The notes beneath the pieces were generated by a model, which was not told the origin of the DNA, did not search any database, and was given only the letters and a program-made list of their open reading frames with translations. 64,000 nt of DNA, taken from the NCBI RefSeq assembly GCF_001620055.1, contig NZ_LQGY01000004.1, positions 1-64,000 on the forward strand, read 5' to 3'. This document shows, one piece after another, positions 53,082-62,216 of this stretch. This DNA is from Agromyces sp. NDB4Y10. GTDB lineage: Bacteria; Actinomycetota; Actinomycetes; Actinomycetales; Microbacteriaceae. Position 1 is the stretch's first letter, and each line of letters starts with the position of its first letter. The translations under genes and the position numbers were made by a program.

Positions 53082-54452
53082 GTGGTACAGCTCGTCGAGC
53101 CCATCGTGAACGCAGATCCCTCCGTGATCGCGGGCCTCGACTATTGGCGCACGCTGCCGATCAAGCAGCAGCCCGCTTGGCCCGACCCGGAGGCGGCGCA
53201 CGCGGCATCCGCTGAACTCGCGGCGCTGCCCCCGCTCGTCTTCGCCGGCGAGGTCGACATGCTGCGCGATCGGCTCGCGTCCGCGTCGCGCGGCGAGGCG
53301 TTCCTCCTCCAGGGCGGCGACTGCGCGGAGACCTTCGCGGGTGCGACGGCCGACCAGATCCGGAACCGCGTCAAGACCGTGCTCCAGATGGCGGTCGTGC
53401 TCACCTACGGCGCCTCCATGCCGGTCGTGAAGATGGGCCGCATGGCCGGGCAGTTCGCCAAGCCGCGTTCGAGCGACACCGAGACGCGCGGCGACATCAC
53501 GCTGCCCGCCTACCGCGGCGACATCGTCAACGGCTACGACTTCACCCCCGAGTCGCGGGCGGCCGACCCCTCGCGGCTGCTGCAGGGCTACCACATGGCC
53601 GCGTCCACGCTGAACCTCATCCGGGCCTTCACCCAGGGCGGGTTCGCCGATCTCCGGCAGGTCCACGCGTGGAACCAGGGCTTCGCCGCCAACCCGGCCA
53701 ACGTCCGCTACGAGAAACTCGCGCGCGAGATCGACCGCGCGGTGAAGTTCATGGACGCGTGCGGCGCCGACTTCGACGAGCTCAAGCGCACCGAGTTCTA
53801 CACCGGCCACGAGGGCCTGCTCATGGACTACGAGCGGCCCATGACGCGGATCGACTCCCGGACCGGCACGCCGTACAACACCTCGGCGCACTTCATCTGG
53901 ATCGGCGAGCGCACCCGCGAACTCGACGGCGCGCACGTGGACTTCCTGTCCCGCGTGCGCAACCCGATCGGCGTGAAGCTCGGACCGACGACGACGCCCG
54001 AGGTCATGATGGAGCTCGTCGAGAGGCTCGACCCGCACCGCGAGCCGGGCCGGCTCACGTTCATCACGCGCATGGGCGCCGGGAAGATCCGCGACGCGCT
54101 GCCGCCCCTGCTCGAGGCGATCAAGCGCAGCGATGCCAATCCGCTCTGGGTCACCGACCCCATGCACGGCAACGGCATCACCACGCCGACCGGCTACAAG
54201 ACGCGTCGCTTCGACGACGTCGTGGACGAGGTCAAGGGCTTCTTCGAGGCGCACCGGGCGGCGGGCACGCACCCGGGCGGCATCCACGTCGAGCTCACGG
54301 GCGACGATGTCACCGAGTGCCTCGGCGGTTCCGAGCACATCGATGAGGACACGCTCGCGACCCGCTACGAGTCGCTGTGCGACCCGCGACTGAACCACAT
54401 GCAGTCGCTCGAGCTGGCATTCCTCGTGGCCGAGGAGCTCGCCGCGCGCTGA
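53082..54452 (+). CDS. aroG: Class II DAHP synthase
   Basis: The 456-residue enzyme condenses phosphoenolpyruvate and erythrose 4-phosphate, the first step of aromatic amino acid synthesis. Motifs LLQGGDCAETFA (about 84-95) and MPVVKMGRMAGQFAKPRSS near 114 are diagnostic of class II (plant/actinobacterial) enzymes. The C-terminal part has GGIHVELTGDDVTEC. Full length. Class II enzymes in mycobacteria are allosterically controlled by aromatic amino acids and by chorismate mutase; the partner gene is not in the window. Confidence 0.95.
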   Translation: MVQLVEPIVNADPSVIAGLDYWRTLPIKQQPAWPDPEAAHAASAELAALPPLVFAGEVDMLRDRLASASRGEAFLLQGGDCAETFAGATADQIRNRVKTVLQMAVVLTYGASMPVVKMGRMAGQFAKPRSSDTETRGDITLPAYRGDIVNGYDFTPESRAADPSRLLQGYHMAASTLNLIRAFTQGGFADLRQVHAWNQGFAANPANVRYEKLAREIDRAVKFMDACGADFDELKRTEFYTGHEGLLMDYERPMTRIDSRTGTPYNTSAHFIWIGERTRELDGAHVDFLSRVRNPIGVKLGPTTTPEVMMELVERLDPHREPGRLTFITRMGAGKIRDALPPLLEAIKRSDANPLWVTDPMHGNGITTPTGYKTRRFDDVVDEVKGFFEAHRAAGTHPGGIHVELTGDDVTECLGGSEHIDEDTLATRYESLCDPRLNHMQSLELAFLVAEELAAR

Positions 54453-54477
54453 TCGGCGCGCGCCTCCGACGACCTTT

Positions 54478-54520
54478 GACGGGCGGTCGCGGTGTCCCAC
54501 GGATGCCGCGGCCGCCCGTC
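54478..54520. terminator. Hairpin between aroG and the kinase gene
   Basis: GACGGGCGGTCGCGG (54478-54492) and CCGCGGCCGCCCGTC (54506-54520) pair with one mismatch. It contains the GGATGCCGC motif and lies between convergent genes. Confidence 0.6.
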
Positions 54521-54564
54521 GGCGTCCGGAGCTGCGGGGCCCGTGGGAGCGCGTCGGTGGGTCG

Positions 54565-56475
<1,911 letters not shown>

Positions 56476-56481
56476 CGTACG

Positions 56482-56487
56482 AGTGTA
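56482..56487 (-). promoter_or_regulatory. -10 element (TACACT), leaderless promoter
   Basis: On the minus strand TACACT is followed by CGTACG and the GTG at 56475. Confidence 0.6.
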
Positions 56488-56569
56488 CGAATTCGCGTAT
56501 GCCGCGAGCCGAACAAACGCCGGGGAGCCTCAGGATCGCAACGGCATCGTGATGACGGATGCCGCGGGC

Positions 56570-57766
56570 TCAGCCGAGCTCGTCCAGCCAGCGCCGCGCC
56601 GTCGCCTCCCACTTGGCGTAGTGGTGCGGATGGGCGCTCCGCTGGACCGCCTGCGCGGCCTCCGTCACGGGCATCGACGACCAGCCGTCGATGTCCAGCA
56701 GGCCGGGCGCGATCCCCGCCGTCGGCGAGGTCGGTCCGCCGTAGAAGGCGCGCGCGGCCCGGACCGGGTCCAGCACCTCCTCGGGAGTTCCCCAGCCCTG
56801 GCTGGGCCGCTGCTGGAACAGGCCCATCGAGTCGCGGTCGCCGTGGCGGAGGTTCCTGAGGCCGGACTCCTGGGCGGCCGCGGCGAGGGCGATGACGATG
56901 CCGCGGTCGGGCACGCCGAGCCGCCGTCCCACCTCGACGATGATCCGGGCGTTCGCCCGCATGTCGGGGTCCAGGGGGACGTCCGTCGACGCGGCGGCCG
57001 TGGCCTCGACGGGCTCGGCCCGGCGGACCACGAGTCGCTGGCCCGGGTGGATCACGGCGTCGCGGTCGAGGTCGTTGAGCTCGAGGAGCCGCGCGAGCGT
57101 GATGCCGTGGCTGACGGCGATGCCGATGGGCGTGTCGCCGGCGACGACCTCGTGCGTGACGGTCGTGCTCGCGGGGGCCGACGAGCCGCCGTCCGGAGCG
57201 TCGGCACGGGGGAGGACGATCGACTGCCCCGGGAAGATGAGGCTCGCGCGGTTCAACCCGTTCGCCCGCAGCACGTCGTCGACCGCGAGGCCGTGCTCGG
57301 CCGCGATCCGCCCGATGGTGTCGCCGGGCGCCACCACGTGTCGCGCGATGTCGGGCCGCTCGGCCGTCCGCTGCGGCCCGCCGGCGGGCAGCGCCAGGCG
57401 CTGGCCGGGGAAGATCAGGCTCGACCAGCTCAGCCCGTTCTTGGCGAGCACCTCGGCGGTCGACAGCCCGTATCGCGCGGCGATCCCGCTGACGGTGTCC
57501 CCGTCGCCGACGGTGACCTCGGCGGGCACGTCGGTCGCGGTGCGCACCTGCGGCGCGGCGGTGGGCGCGGAGCGCTGCGCCTTGGCCTTCGGCGACCGCT
57601 TCACCGTCTGGGAGGTCGCCTCCGCCGGGTGCGCGAAGCCGAGCGTCACGGCGACGGCGCTCGCGAGCGCGATGGGGACGGTCAGCAGGCGACGGACGGT
57701 GCGCGGCCGGATCGCCGGCACGTGCGCGTCGTCACCTGTCGGTGCGGTCCCCGGATGCTGCGTCAT
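56570..57766 (-). CDS. Secreted LysM transglycosylase-like protein
   Basis: The 398-residue protein has an N-terminal cytoplasmic part, a signal/anchor helix (LTVPIALASAVAVTLGFA, about 28-45), three LysM repeats (about 84-130, 143-188 and 202-247, each ending FPGQ or HPGQ), and a C-terminal lysozyme-like domain with AAAAQESGLRNLRHGDRDS and GLFQQRPSQGWG. LysM binds peptidoglycan. The gene follows the PASTA kinase, suggesting linked wall remodelling. GGAGGGGGAAC precedes ATG 57766. Confidence 0.87.
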   Translation of the reverse strand: MTQHPGTAPTGDDAHVPAIRPRTVRRLLTVPIALASAVAVTLGFAHPAEATSQTVKRSPKAKAQRSAPTAAPQVRTATDVPAEVTVGDGDTVSGIAARYGLSTAEVLAKNGLSWSSLIFPGQRLALPAGGPQRTAERPDIARHVVAPGDTIGRIAAEHGLAVDDVLRANGLNRASLIFPGQSIVLPRADAPDGGSSAPASTTVTHEVVAGDTPIGIAVSHGITLARLLELNDLDRDAVIHPGQRLVVRRAEPVEATAAASTDVPLDPDMRANARIIVEVGRRLGVPDRGIVIALAAAAQESGLRNLRHGDRDSMGLFQQRPSQGWGTPEEVLDPVRAARAFYGGPTSPTAGIAPGLLDIDGWSSMPVTEAAQAVQRSAHPHHYAKWEATARRWLDELG

Positions 57767-57900
57767 GTTCCCCCTCCGCTCCCAGGCGGACGCCGTCACC
57801 GTCTCACGCGGCCCGGAGCGAGTCAAACTCATCCGCGCGCGTCGCCCGGGCCCGGCGAGGGCGGTTCCGTCGGCCCGGTCCGTCGTGGCAGGCTGGATGC

Positions 57901-58239
57901 GTGACCGATGCCGACCAGACCGACTGGCTGACCATCCCCGAACTCGTCGAGCGCCTCGGCCAGACCCCGAGCCGGATCCGACGCCTCATCGACGAGCGCT
58001 ACCTCCTGGCGACGAAGATCGACGGCGTGCTGAAGGTGCCGGCCGACTTCCTCCGCGACGACGCGCCGCTGCCGGAGCTCCATGGCACGGCGATCGTCCT
58101 CGCCGACGCCGGCTTCAGCGACGCCGAGGCGCTCGAGTGGCTGCTCGGCGAGGAGGACAGCCTGGGCACCACGCCGATCGCGGCGCTGCGCGCGGGCCGG
58201 AAGTCGGAGGTCCGCCGGGTGGCGCAGGCGCTCGCCTGA
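57901..58239 (+). CDS. Rv2175c-like DNA-binding protein
   Basis: The 112-residue winged-helix protein has DWLTIPELVERLGQTPSRIRRLIDER (about 8-33) and ATKIDGVLKVPADFL, matching M. tuberculosis Rv2175c, a DNA-binding protein phosphorylated by PknL on an N-terminal Thr; here TDADQTDWL offers Thr residues at 2 and 7. It is divergent from the LysM gene; CAGGCT ends six bases before GTG 57901. It is probably the partner of the nearby kinase. Confidence 0.87.
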   Translation: MTDADQTDWLTIPELVERLGQTPSRIRRLIDERYLLATKIDGVLKVPADFLRDDAPLPELHGTAIVLADAGFSDAEALEWLLGEEDSLGTTPIAALRAGRKSEVRRVAQALA

Positions 58240-58267
58240 GCCCCGACGCCTCGTCCGCGGCTCGTCG

Positions 58268-59380
58268 TCAGCTGACCCGCCGGGTCACCGCATCGGCGAG
58301 TTCGGCCAGTCCGGCCGCGGCATCCGGCTGGAGGTCGGCGGCGTCGAGCGCCGCCATGGCCTGCGCGGTGTTCTCGTCGATCAACTGCTCGACGGCGTCG
58401 ACCGCCCCGGCGTCGCGGATGGCTCCCTGCAGGTCGGCCACCTGGGCCTCGGTCAGGTCGGGGTCGCCCAGCAGGTCGTCGAGGCGGCGTCGATCGGCCG
58501 GATCCATCCGCTCGCGCGCGATCGCCACGAGGACCGTGCGCTTGCCCTCGCGGAGGTCGTCGCCCGCGGGCTTGCCGGTGACGCCGGGGTCGCCGTAGAC
58601 GCCGAGGAGGTCGTCGCGCAGCTGGAACGCCACCCCGAGCGGCAGCCCGAACGCCCGCAGCGCTTCGAGGTCGCCGCGCGATGCTCCGGCGATGGCTCCG
58701 CCGATCGCGAGGGGCGCCTCGATCGAGTACTTCGCCGACTTGTAGACCACCACGCGCTCGGCCCGGGCGCGCTGCTCGGTCTCGGCCCGCGCGTGCCAGG
58801 CGCGCTCCTCGAGGATGTCGAGGTACTGGCCGGCGGTCACCTCGGTGCGCATCCGGTTGAACTCCAGCCGCGCCGCCCGCACGGCTGCGAACGAGCCGAG
58901 GCCGGCGAGCCCCTCGTCGAGGAGTTCGTCGCTCCAGCCGAGGAGCAGGTCGCCCAGGAGGATCGCGGTGCCGCGCCCGTAGTCGGCGGAGTCGCCCGAC
59001 CAGCCCGAATCGCGGTGCTGGCCCTCGAACACGCGATGGGCCGACGGCGCGCCCCGACGCGTGTCGGAGTGGTCGATCAGGTCGTCGTGCACGAGCGCCG
59101 CGGCGTGGAACACCTCGAGGGCGGCCGAGGCCGACACGACGGCGGCCAGGCCCGCCTCGTCGCCCGCGTCGGCGCTCCCGTCGCCGCGTCCGCGGACCGC
59201 CTCCCAGCCGAGATGGCAGAACCGTGCGCGGAAGCGCTTGCCGCCGCTGAGAAAGCGCTCCGAGAATCCGGACAGCGGGTCGAGGTCGACCGCGATGGAG
59301 CGGAGAATGGAAGCGCGATCGGCGAGGAACTCCTCGAGGCGTTCGTTGACCAGTTCGACGAGTCGGGGAGCCGGGACCAT
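58268..59380 (-). CDS. Polyprenyl diphosphate synthase (IdsA2-like)
   Basis: The 370-residue enzyme extends allylic diphosphates with isopentenyl diphosphate. First Asp-rich motif VHDDLIDHSDTRRG lies near 98 and second LRDDLLGVYGD near 258; GGKRFRARF near 46. It resembles mycobacterial IdsA2/GrcC. Product length cannot be read; it is likely for quinones or cell-wall polyprenol. TAGGCT (59387-59392) ends six bases before ATG 59380. It differs from the carotenoid crtE enzyme. Confidence 0.9.
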   Translation of the reverse strand: MVPAPRLVELVNERLEEFLADRASILRSIAVDLDPLSGFSERFLSGGKRFRARFCHLGWEAVRGRGDGSADAGDEAGLAAVVSASAALEVFHAAALVHDDLIDHSDTRRGAPSAHRVFEGQHRDSGWSGDSADYGRGTAILLGDLLLGWSDELLDEGLAGLGSFAAVRAARLEFNRMRTEVTAGQYLDILEERAWHARAETEQRARAERVVVYKSAKYSIEAPLAIGGAIAGASRGDLEALRAFGLPLGVAFQLRDDLLGVYGDPGVTGKPAGDDLREGKRTVLVAIARERMDPADRRRLDDLLGDPDLTEAQVADLQGAIRDAGAVDAVEQLIDENTAQAMAALDAADLQPDAAAGLAELADAVTRRVS

Positions 59381-59386
59381 CGTCCT

Positions 59387-59392
59387 AGCCTA
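59387..59392 (-). promoter_or_regulatory. -10 element (TAGGCT), leaderless promoter
   Basis: On the minus strand TAGGCT is followed by AGGACG and the ATG at 59380. Confidence 0.6.
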
Positions 59393-59409
59393 GCGACGGC
59401 GCGGGAGAC

Positions 59410-59415
59410 TAGAAT
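59410..59415 (+). promoter_or_regulatory. -10 element (TAGAAT) of the DUF3040 gene
   Basis: TAGAAT is followed by about 40 bases of leader with GAGGGG before ATG 59457. Confidence 0.5.
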
Positions 59416-59456
59416 GGACGCTACGAAGCGTCGGTTCCGAACACGAGGGGAATGAG

Positions 59457-59852
59457 ATGCCGCTTTCGGAGCAAGAGCAGCGCCTTCTCGAAGAGATGGA
59501 GCGGAACCTCTACAAGAACGACGCCGACTTCGTCGCGACCGTCGGAGGTTCGGGCCGCGGTCGTCCCAATTACCGGGCGATCGTGATCGGCGTGCTGCTC
59601 GCCGTGGCCGGAGCCGGTGCCCTCATCGGCGGGGTCGCCTCCCAGCTGCTCATCGTCGGCGTGCTCGGCTTCGCGCTCATGTTCGTCGGGGTCCTCGTGG
59701 CCATCACGCCGTCCAAGCGCACGGCGACCGCCGCGTCGCCGTTCGCCGGCCCGACGCAGACGGGCGCCGCGCGGCCGAGCGCGCCCGCTCGTGGCGGTTT
59801 CATGGACCGCCTCAACGAACGATGGGATCGCCGCCAGGAGGGCCGCGACTGA
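59457..59852 (+). CDS. DUF3040 membrane protein
   Basis: The 131-residue protein matches DUF3040: MPLSEQEQRLLEEMERNLYK at the N-terminus, then two transmembrane helices (about 40-62 and 64-82) and a basic C-terminus ending RWDRRQEG. Common in actinobacteria near the division cluster; function unknown. A good terminator follows at 59883. Confidence 0.88.
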   Translation: MPLSEQEQRLLEEMERNLYKNDADFVATVGGSGRGRPNYRAIVIGVLLAVAGAGALIGGVASQLLIVGVLGFALMFVGVLVAITPSKRTATAASPFAGPTQTGAARPSAPARGGFMDRLNERWDRRQEGRD

Positions 59853-59882
59853 CGCTCCACCCCGACTGAACCACTCCGCCTG

Positions 59883-59912
59883 ACGGGCCGATCATCCGAT
59901 CGGCCCGTTTTT
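59883..59912 (+). terminator. Rho-independent terminator after DUF3040
   Basis: ACGGGCCGATC (59883-59893), loop ATCC, and GATCGGCCCGT (59898-59908) followed by TTTTT. It is the only textbook terminator in the window and separates DUF3040 from mraZ. The rest of the gap up to 60099 holds the mraZ promoter boxes. Confidence 0.92.
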
Positions 59913-60030
59913 CGTGCTCCCCGGGCGCCACACGTCTCCCCGAGCCATCCACTTCCCTCCACCCTTCGAGAAGCCTGAGAATCCGGGCTTCCACTGAGGT
60001 ACGACGCGCCGAAACACGGCAATGTCATTG

Positions 60031-60060
60031 AGTGGTGGAGGACAGTGGAGTAAAGTGGGG
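60031..60060 (+). promoter_or_regulatory. MraZ binding boxes (AGTGG repeats)
   Basis: AGTGG occurs at 60031, 60044 and 60054, the last inside AAAGTGGGG. Such repeats upstream of mraZ are the autoregulatory operator known from E. coli (TGGGN) and mollicutes (AAAGTG). Spacing here is 13 and 10 bases. They lie 40-70 bases before mraZ. Confidence 0.65.
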
Positions 60061-60099
60061 CCACACCTGGTTCCTGGCCGGAGGAGTGGGGGTGACGCG

Positions 60100-60531
60100 A
60101 TGTTCCTCGGAAGCTACGAGCCCAAGCTCGATGAGAAGGGTCGCGTCATTCTTCCGGCGAAGTTCCGGGAGGAGCTGTCGAACGGCCTCGTGCTCACACG
60201 AGGTCAGGAGCGCTGCATCTACGTGTTCAGCGCGCGGGAGTTCGAGAGCATGAGCGACAAGATCCGCCAGGCCCCGGTGACGAGCAAGCAGGCGCGCGAC
60301 TACATGCGCGTCTTCCTCTCGGGGGCATCCGCGGAGACCCCCGACAAGCAGCATCGGGTGACCATCCCCGCGACGCTTCGCGCGTATGCGGGCCTCGGCC
60401 GCGACCTCACGGTCATCGGCGCAGGCAGCCGGGTGGAGATCTGGGATGCGGCGGCGTGGCAGACGTACCTCGCCGAGCAGGAGGCGGCCTTCGCGGAGAC
60501 GGCGGAGGAGGTGATTCCCGGACTCTTCTGA
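60100..60531 (+). CDS. mraZ: Transcriptional regulator MraZ
   Basis: The 143-residue protein has two AbrB-like half-domains with [17 protein letters not shown] (about 10-26) and [17 protein letters not shown] near 86. It represses the division and cell-wall cluster by binding repeats upstream of itself. ATG 60100 follows GAGGAG by some 15 bases with GTGACGCG between, so the site is not ideally spaced; GTG 60093 is out of frame. First gene of the dcw cluster. Confidence 0.95.
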   Translation: MFLGSYEPKLDEKGRVILPAKFREELSNGLVLTRGQERCIYVFSAREFESMSDKIRQAPVTSKQARDYMRVFLSGASAETPDKQHRVTIPATLRAYAGLGRDLTVIGAGSRVEIWDAAAWQTYLAEQEAAFAETAEEVIPGLF

Positions 60532-60562
60532 GTCCTCGGGTCCCGACTCCCAGCCGTGCGAG

Positions 60563-60586
60563 CCTGCTGCACTTCCCCGCAGCAGG
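60563..60586 (+). terminator. Hairpin between mraZ and rsmH
   Basis: CCTGCTGC (60563-60570) and GCAGCAGG (60579-60586) are perfect arms with an eight-base loop, followed by ACG rather than T residues. It may attenuate transcription into rsmH. A GGGCCCCGGGGCCCC stretch follows it. Confidence 0.5.
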
Positions 60587-60635
60587 ACGAACGGATGGGG
60601 ATCGGGCCCCGGGGCCCCGGAAGGAGGGAGAGCAC

Positions 60636-61589
60636 ATGGACATCGATCGCATCCACACGCCGGTCATGCTGGAGCGCACGCTCGACCTGCTGGCGCCGGC
60701 GCTCGAGCGCGAGGGCGCCGTCTTCGTCGACGCCACGCTCGGCATGGGCGGGCACAGCCTCGCCGTCCTCGAGCGCTTCCCGGGCGCCGTCGTGATCGGA
60801 CTCGACCGCGACACCGAGGCCCTCGCCATCGCGCGGGAGCGGCTCGCCCGGTTCGGCGACCGCATGCGCTTCGTCCACACGGTGTACGACGGCATCGCCG
60901 ACGCGGTGCGGGGCGAGGGCTTCGACGAGGTCCAGGGCATCCTGTTCGACCTCGGCGTCTCCTCGATGCAGCTCGACCGGGCCGAGCGCGGCTTCGCCTA
61001 CGCGAAGGACGCCCCGCTCGACATGCGCATGGACTCGACCCGGGGCCGCACGGCCGCCGACGTGATCGCCGAGTACGACGAGGACCAGCTCCGCCGGATC
61101 TTCCGGGAGTACGGCGAGGAGAAGCTGGCGGCCCGCTACGCCCGGGCCATCGTCCGGGCGCGCGAGGCCGAGCCCATCACGCGCTCCGGTCGGCTGGTCG
61201 AGGTCCTCACGGATGCGACGCCGGCCGCGGTGCAGCGCGCCGGGCACCCCGCCAAGCGCGTGTTCCAGGCCCTGCGCATCGAGGTGAACGAGGAGCTCGT
61301 CGCGCTGGAGGCGGCGATCCCCGCGGCCCTCGACCTCGTCTCGACCGGAGGGCGCATCGTCGTGCTCTCGTACCAGTCGCTGGAGGACCGCCTCGTGAAG
61401 CGGGCCCTCGCCGCGGCATCGAGCTCCACGGCCCCCGCAGGGCTGCCCATGGAGCTCCCCGAGCATCGTCCGCAGTTCCGCCTCCTCGTGAGGGGCGCGG
61501 AGCTGGCGAGTGAGTCCGAGCAGGCGGAGAACCCGCGTGCCAAGCCGGTGCGGCTCCGTGCCGCAGAGCGAGTGAGGAGGCCGTCGTGA
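60636..61589 (+). CDS. rsmH: 16S rRNA m4C1402 methyltransferase RsmH (MraW)
   Basis: The 317-residue enzyme methylates C1402 of 16S rRNA. The SAM site [18 protein letters not shown] lies at about 29-46, with [20 protein letters not shown] near 100. GGAGGG precedes ATG 60636. It is the second gene of the division cluster. GTG of ftsL overlaps its stop. Confidence 0.95.
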   Translation: MDIDRIHTPVMLERTLDLLAPALEREGAVFVDATLGMGGHSLAVLERFPGAVVIGLDRDTEALAIARERLARFGDRMRFVHTVYDGIADAVRGEGFDEVQGILFDLGVSSMQLDRAERGFAYAKDAPLDMRMDSTRGRTAADVIAEYDEDQLRRIFREYGEEKLAARYARAIVRAREAEPITRSGRLVEVLTDATPAAVQRAGHPAKRVFQALRIEVNEELVALEAAIPAALDLVSTGGRIVVLSYQSLEDRLVKRALAAASSSTAPAGLPMELPEHRPQFRLLVRGAELASESEQAENPRAKPVRLRAAERVRRPS

Positions 61590-62170
61590 GCGCACTGCCG
61601 GCCCAGACACGACCCGTCCGACGGCCCGCCACCGAGCGCGGTCCGCGGCTCAGGCCGGTACCCGAGGCGCCCGCAGGTACCCGCGGTCGTCCGCGGCTCG
61701 CCTATGCCGTGGTCGCGCTCGCCTCGATCGGGGCGATCGCGATCGTGCAGCTGCTCCTGTCGATCGCGATGACCCAGGGCGCGTACGAGATGGACGAGCA
61801 ACTCCTGCGGCAGGCGGAGCTGCGTCGCGAGGAGGCGAAGCTCTCCGACGACCTCGACCGCATGGGCTCGCCGCAGTTCCTCGCCATGAACGCCGAGGCG
61901 CTCGGCATGGTCCCGAATGCCGAGCCGGTGTACCTGCGACTGTCCGACGGAGCCGTGCTCGGCGAGCCGACGCCCGCCGGTGGCGCCGCGGCATCCGCTG
62001 CGCCCCTCGTGCCGAATGCCCTGATCGACGGCGTGCCGCCCGTGACGGAGCAGGCGGAGGGGAAGACTGCGAAGGAGGGCCAGGGGGGCCGGCCCGACGC
62101 TCCGGCGGCGGGCACCCCCGCCGCCCCGCCCGCGCTGACCGGGGGGCTGCCGACCCCGGCGACGCACTGA
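61586..62170 (+). CDS. ftsL: FtsL-like division protein
   Basis: The 194-residue protein has a basic N-terminus, one transmembrane helix (about 39-61, [20 protein letters not shown]), a short extracellular coiled coil ([20 protein letters not shown]) and an FtsL-like MG(S)[15 protein letters not shown] segment near 93, then a long Pro/Ala-rich tail. FtsL, with FtsB and FtsQ, activates FtsW and FtsI at the septum. It overlaps rsmH and precedes ftsI by 46 bases. Confidence 0.85.
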   Translation: MSALPAQTRPVRRPATERGPRLRPVPEAPAGTRGRPRLAYAVVALASIGAIAIVQLLLSIAMTQGAYEMDEQLLRQAELRREEAKLSDDLDRMGSPQFLAMNAEALGMVPNAEPVYLRLSDGAVLGEPTPAGGAAASAAPLVPNALIDGVPPVTEQAEGKTAKEGQGGRPDAPAAGTPAAPPALTGGLPTPATH

Positions 62171-62216
62171 TCGCCCGACCGAGCCGACCACACCACACGA
62201 GGAGCGAAACCCGACG

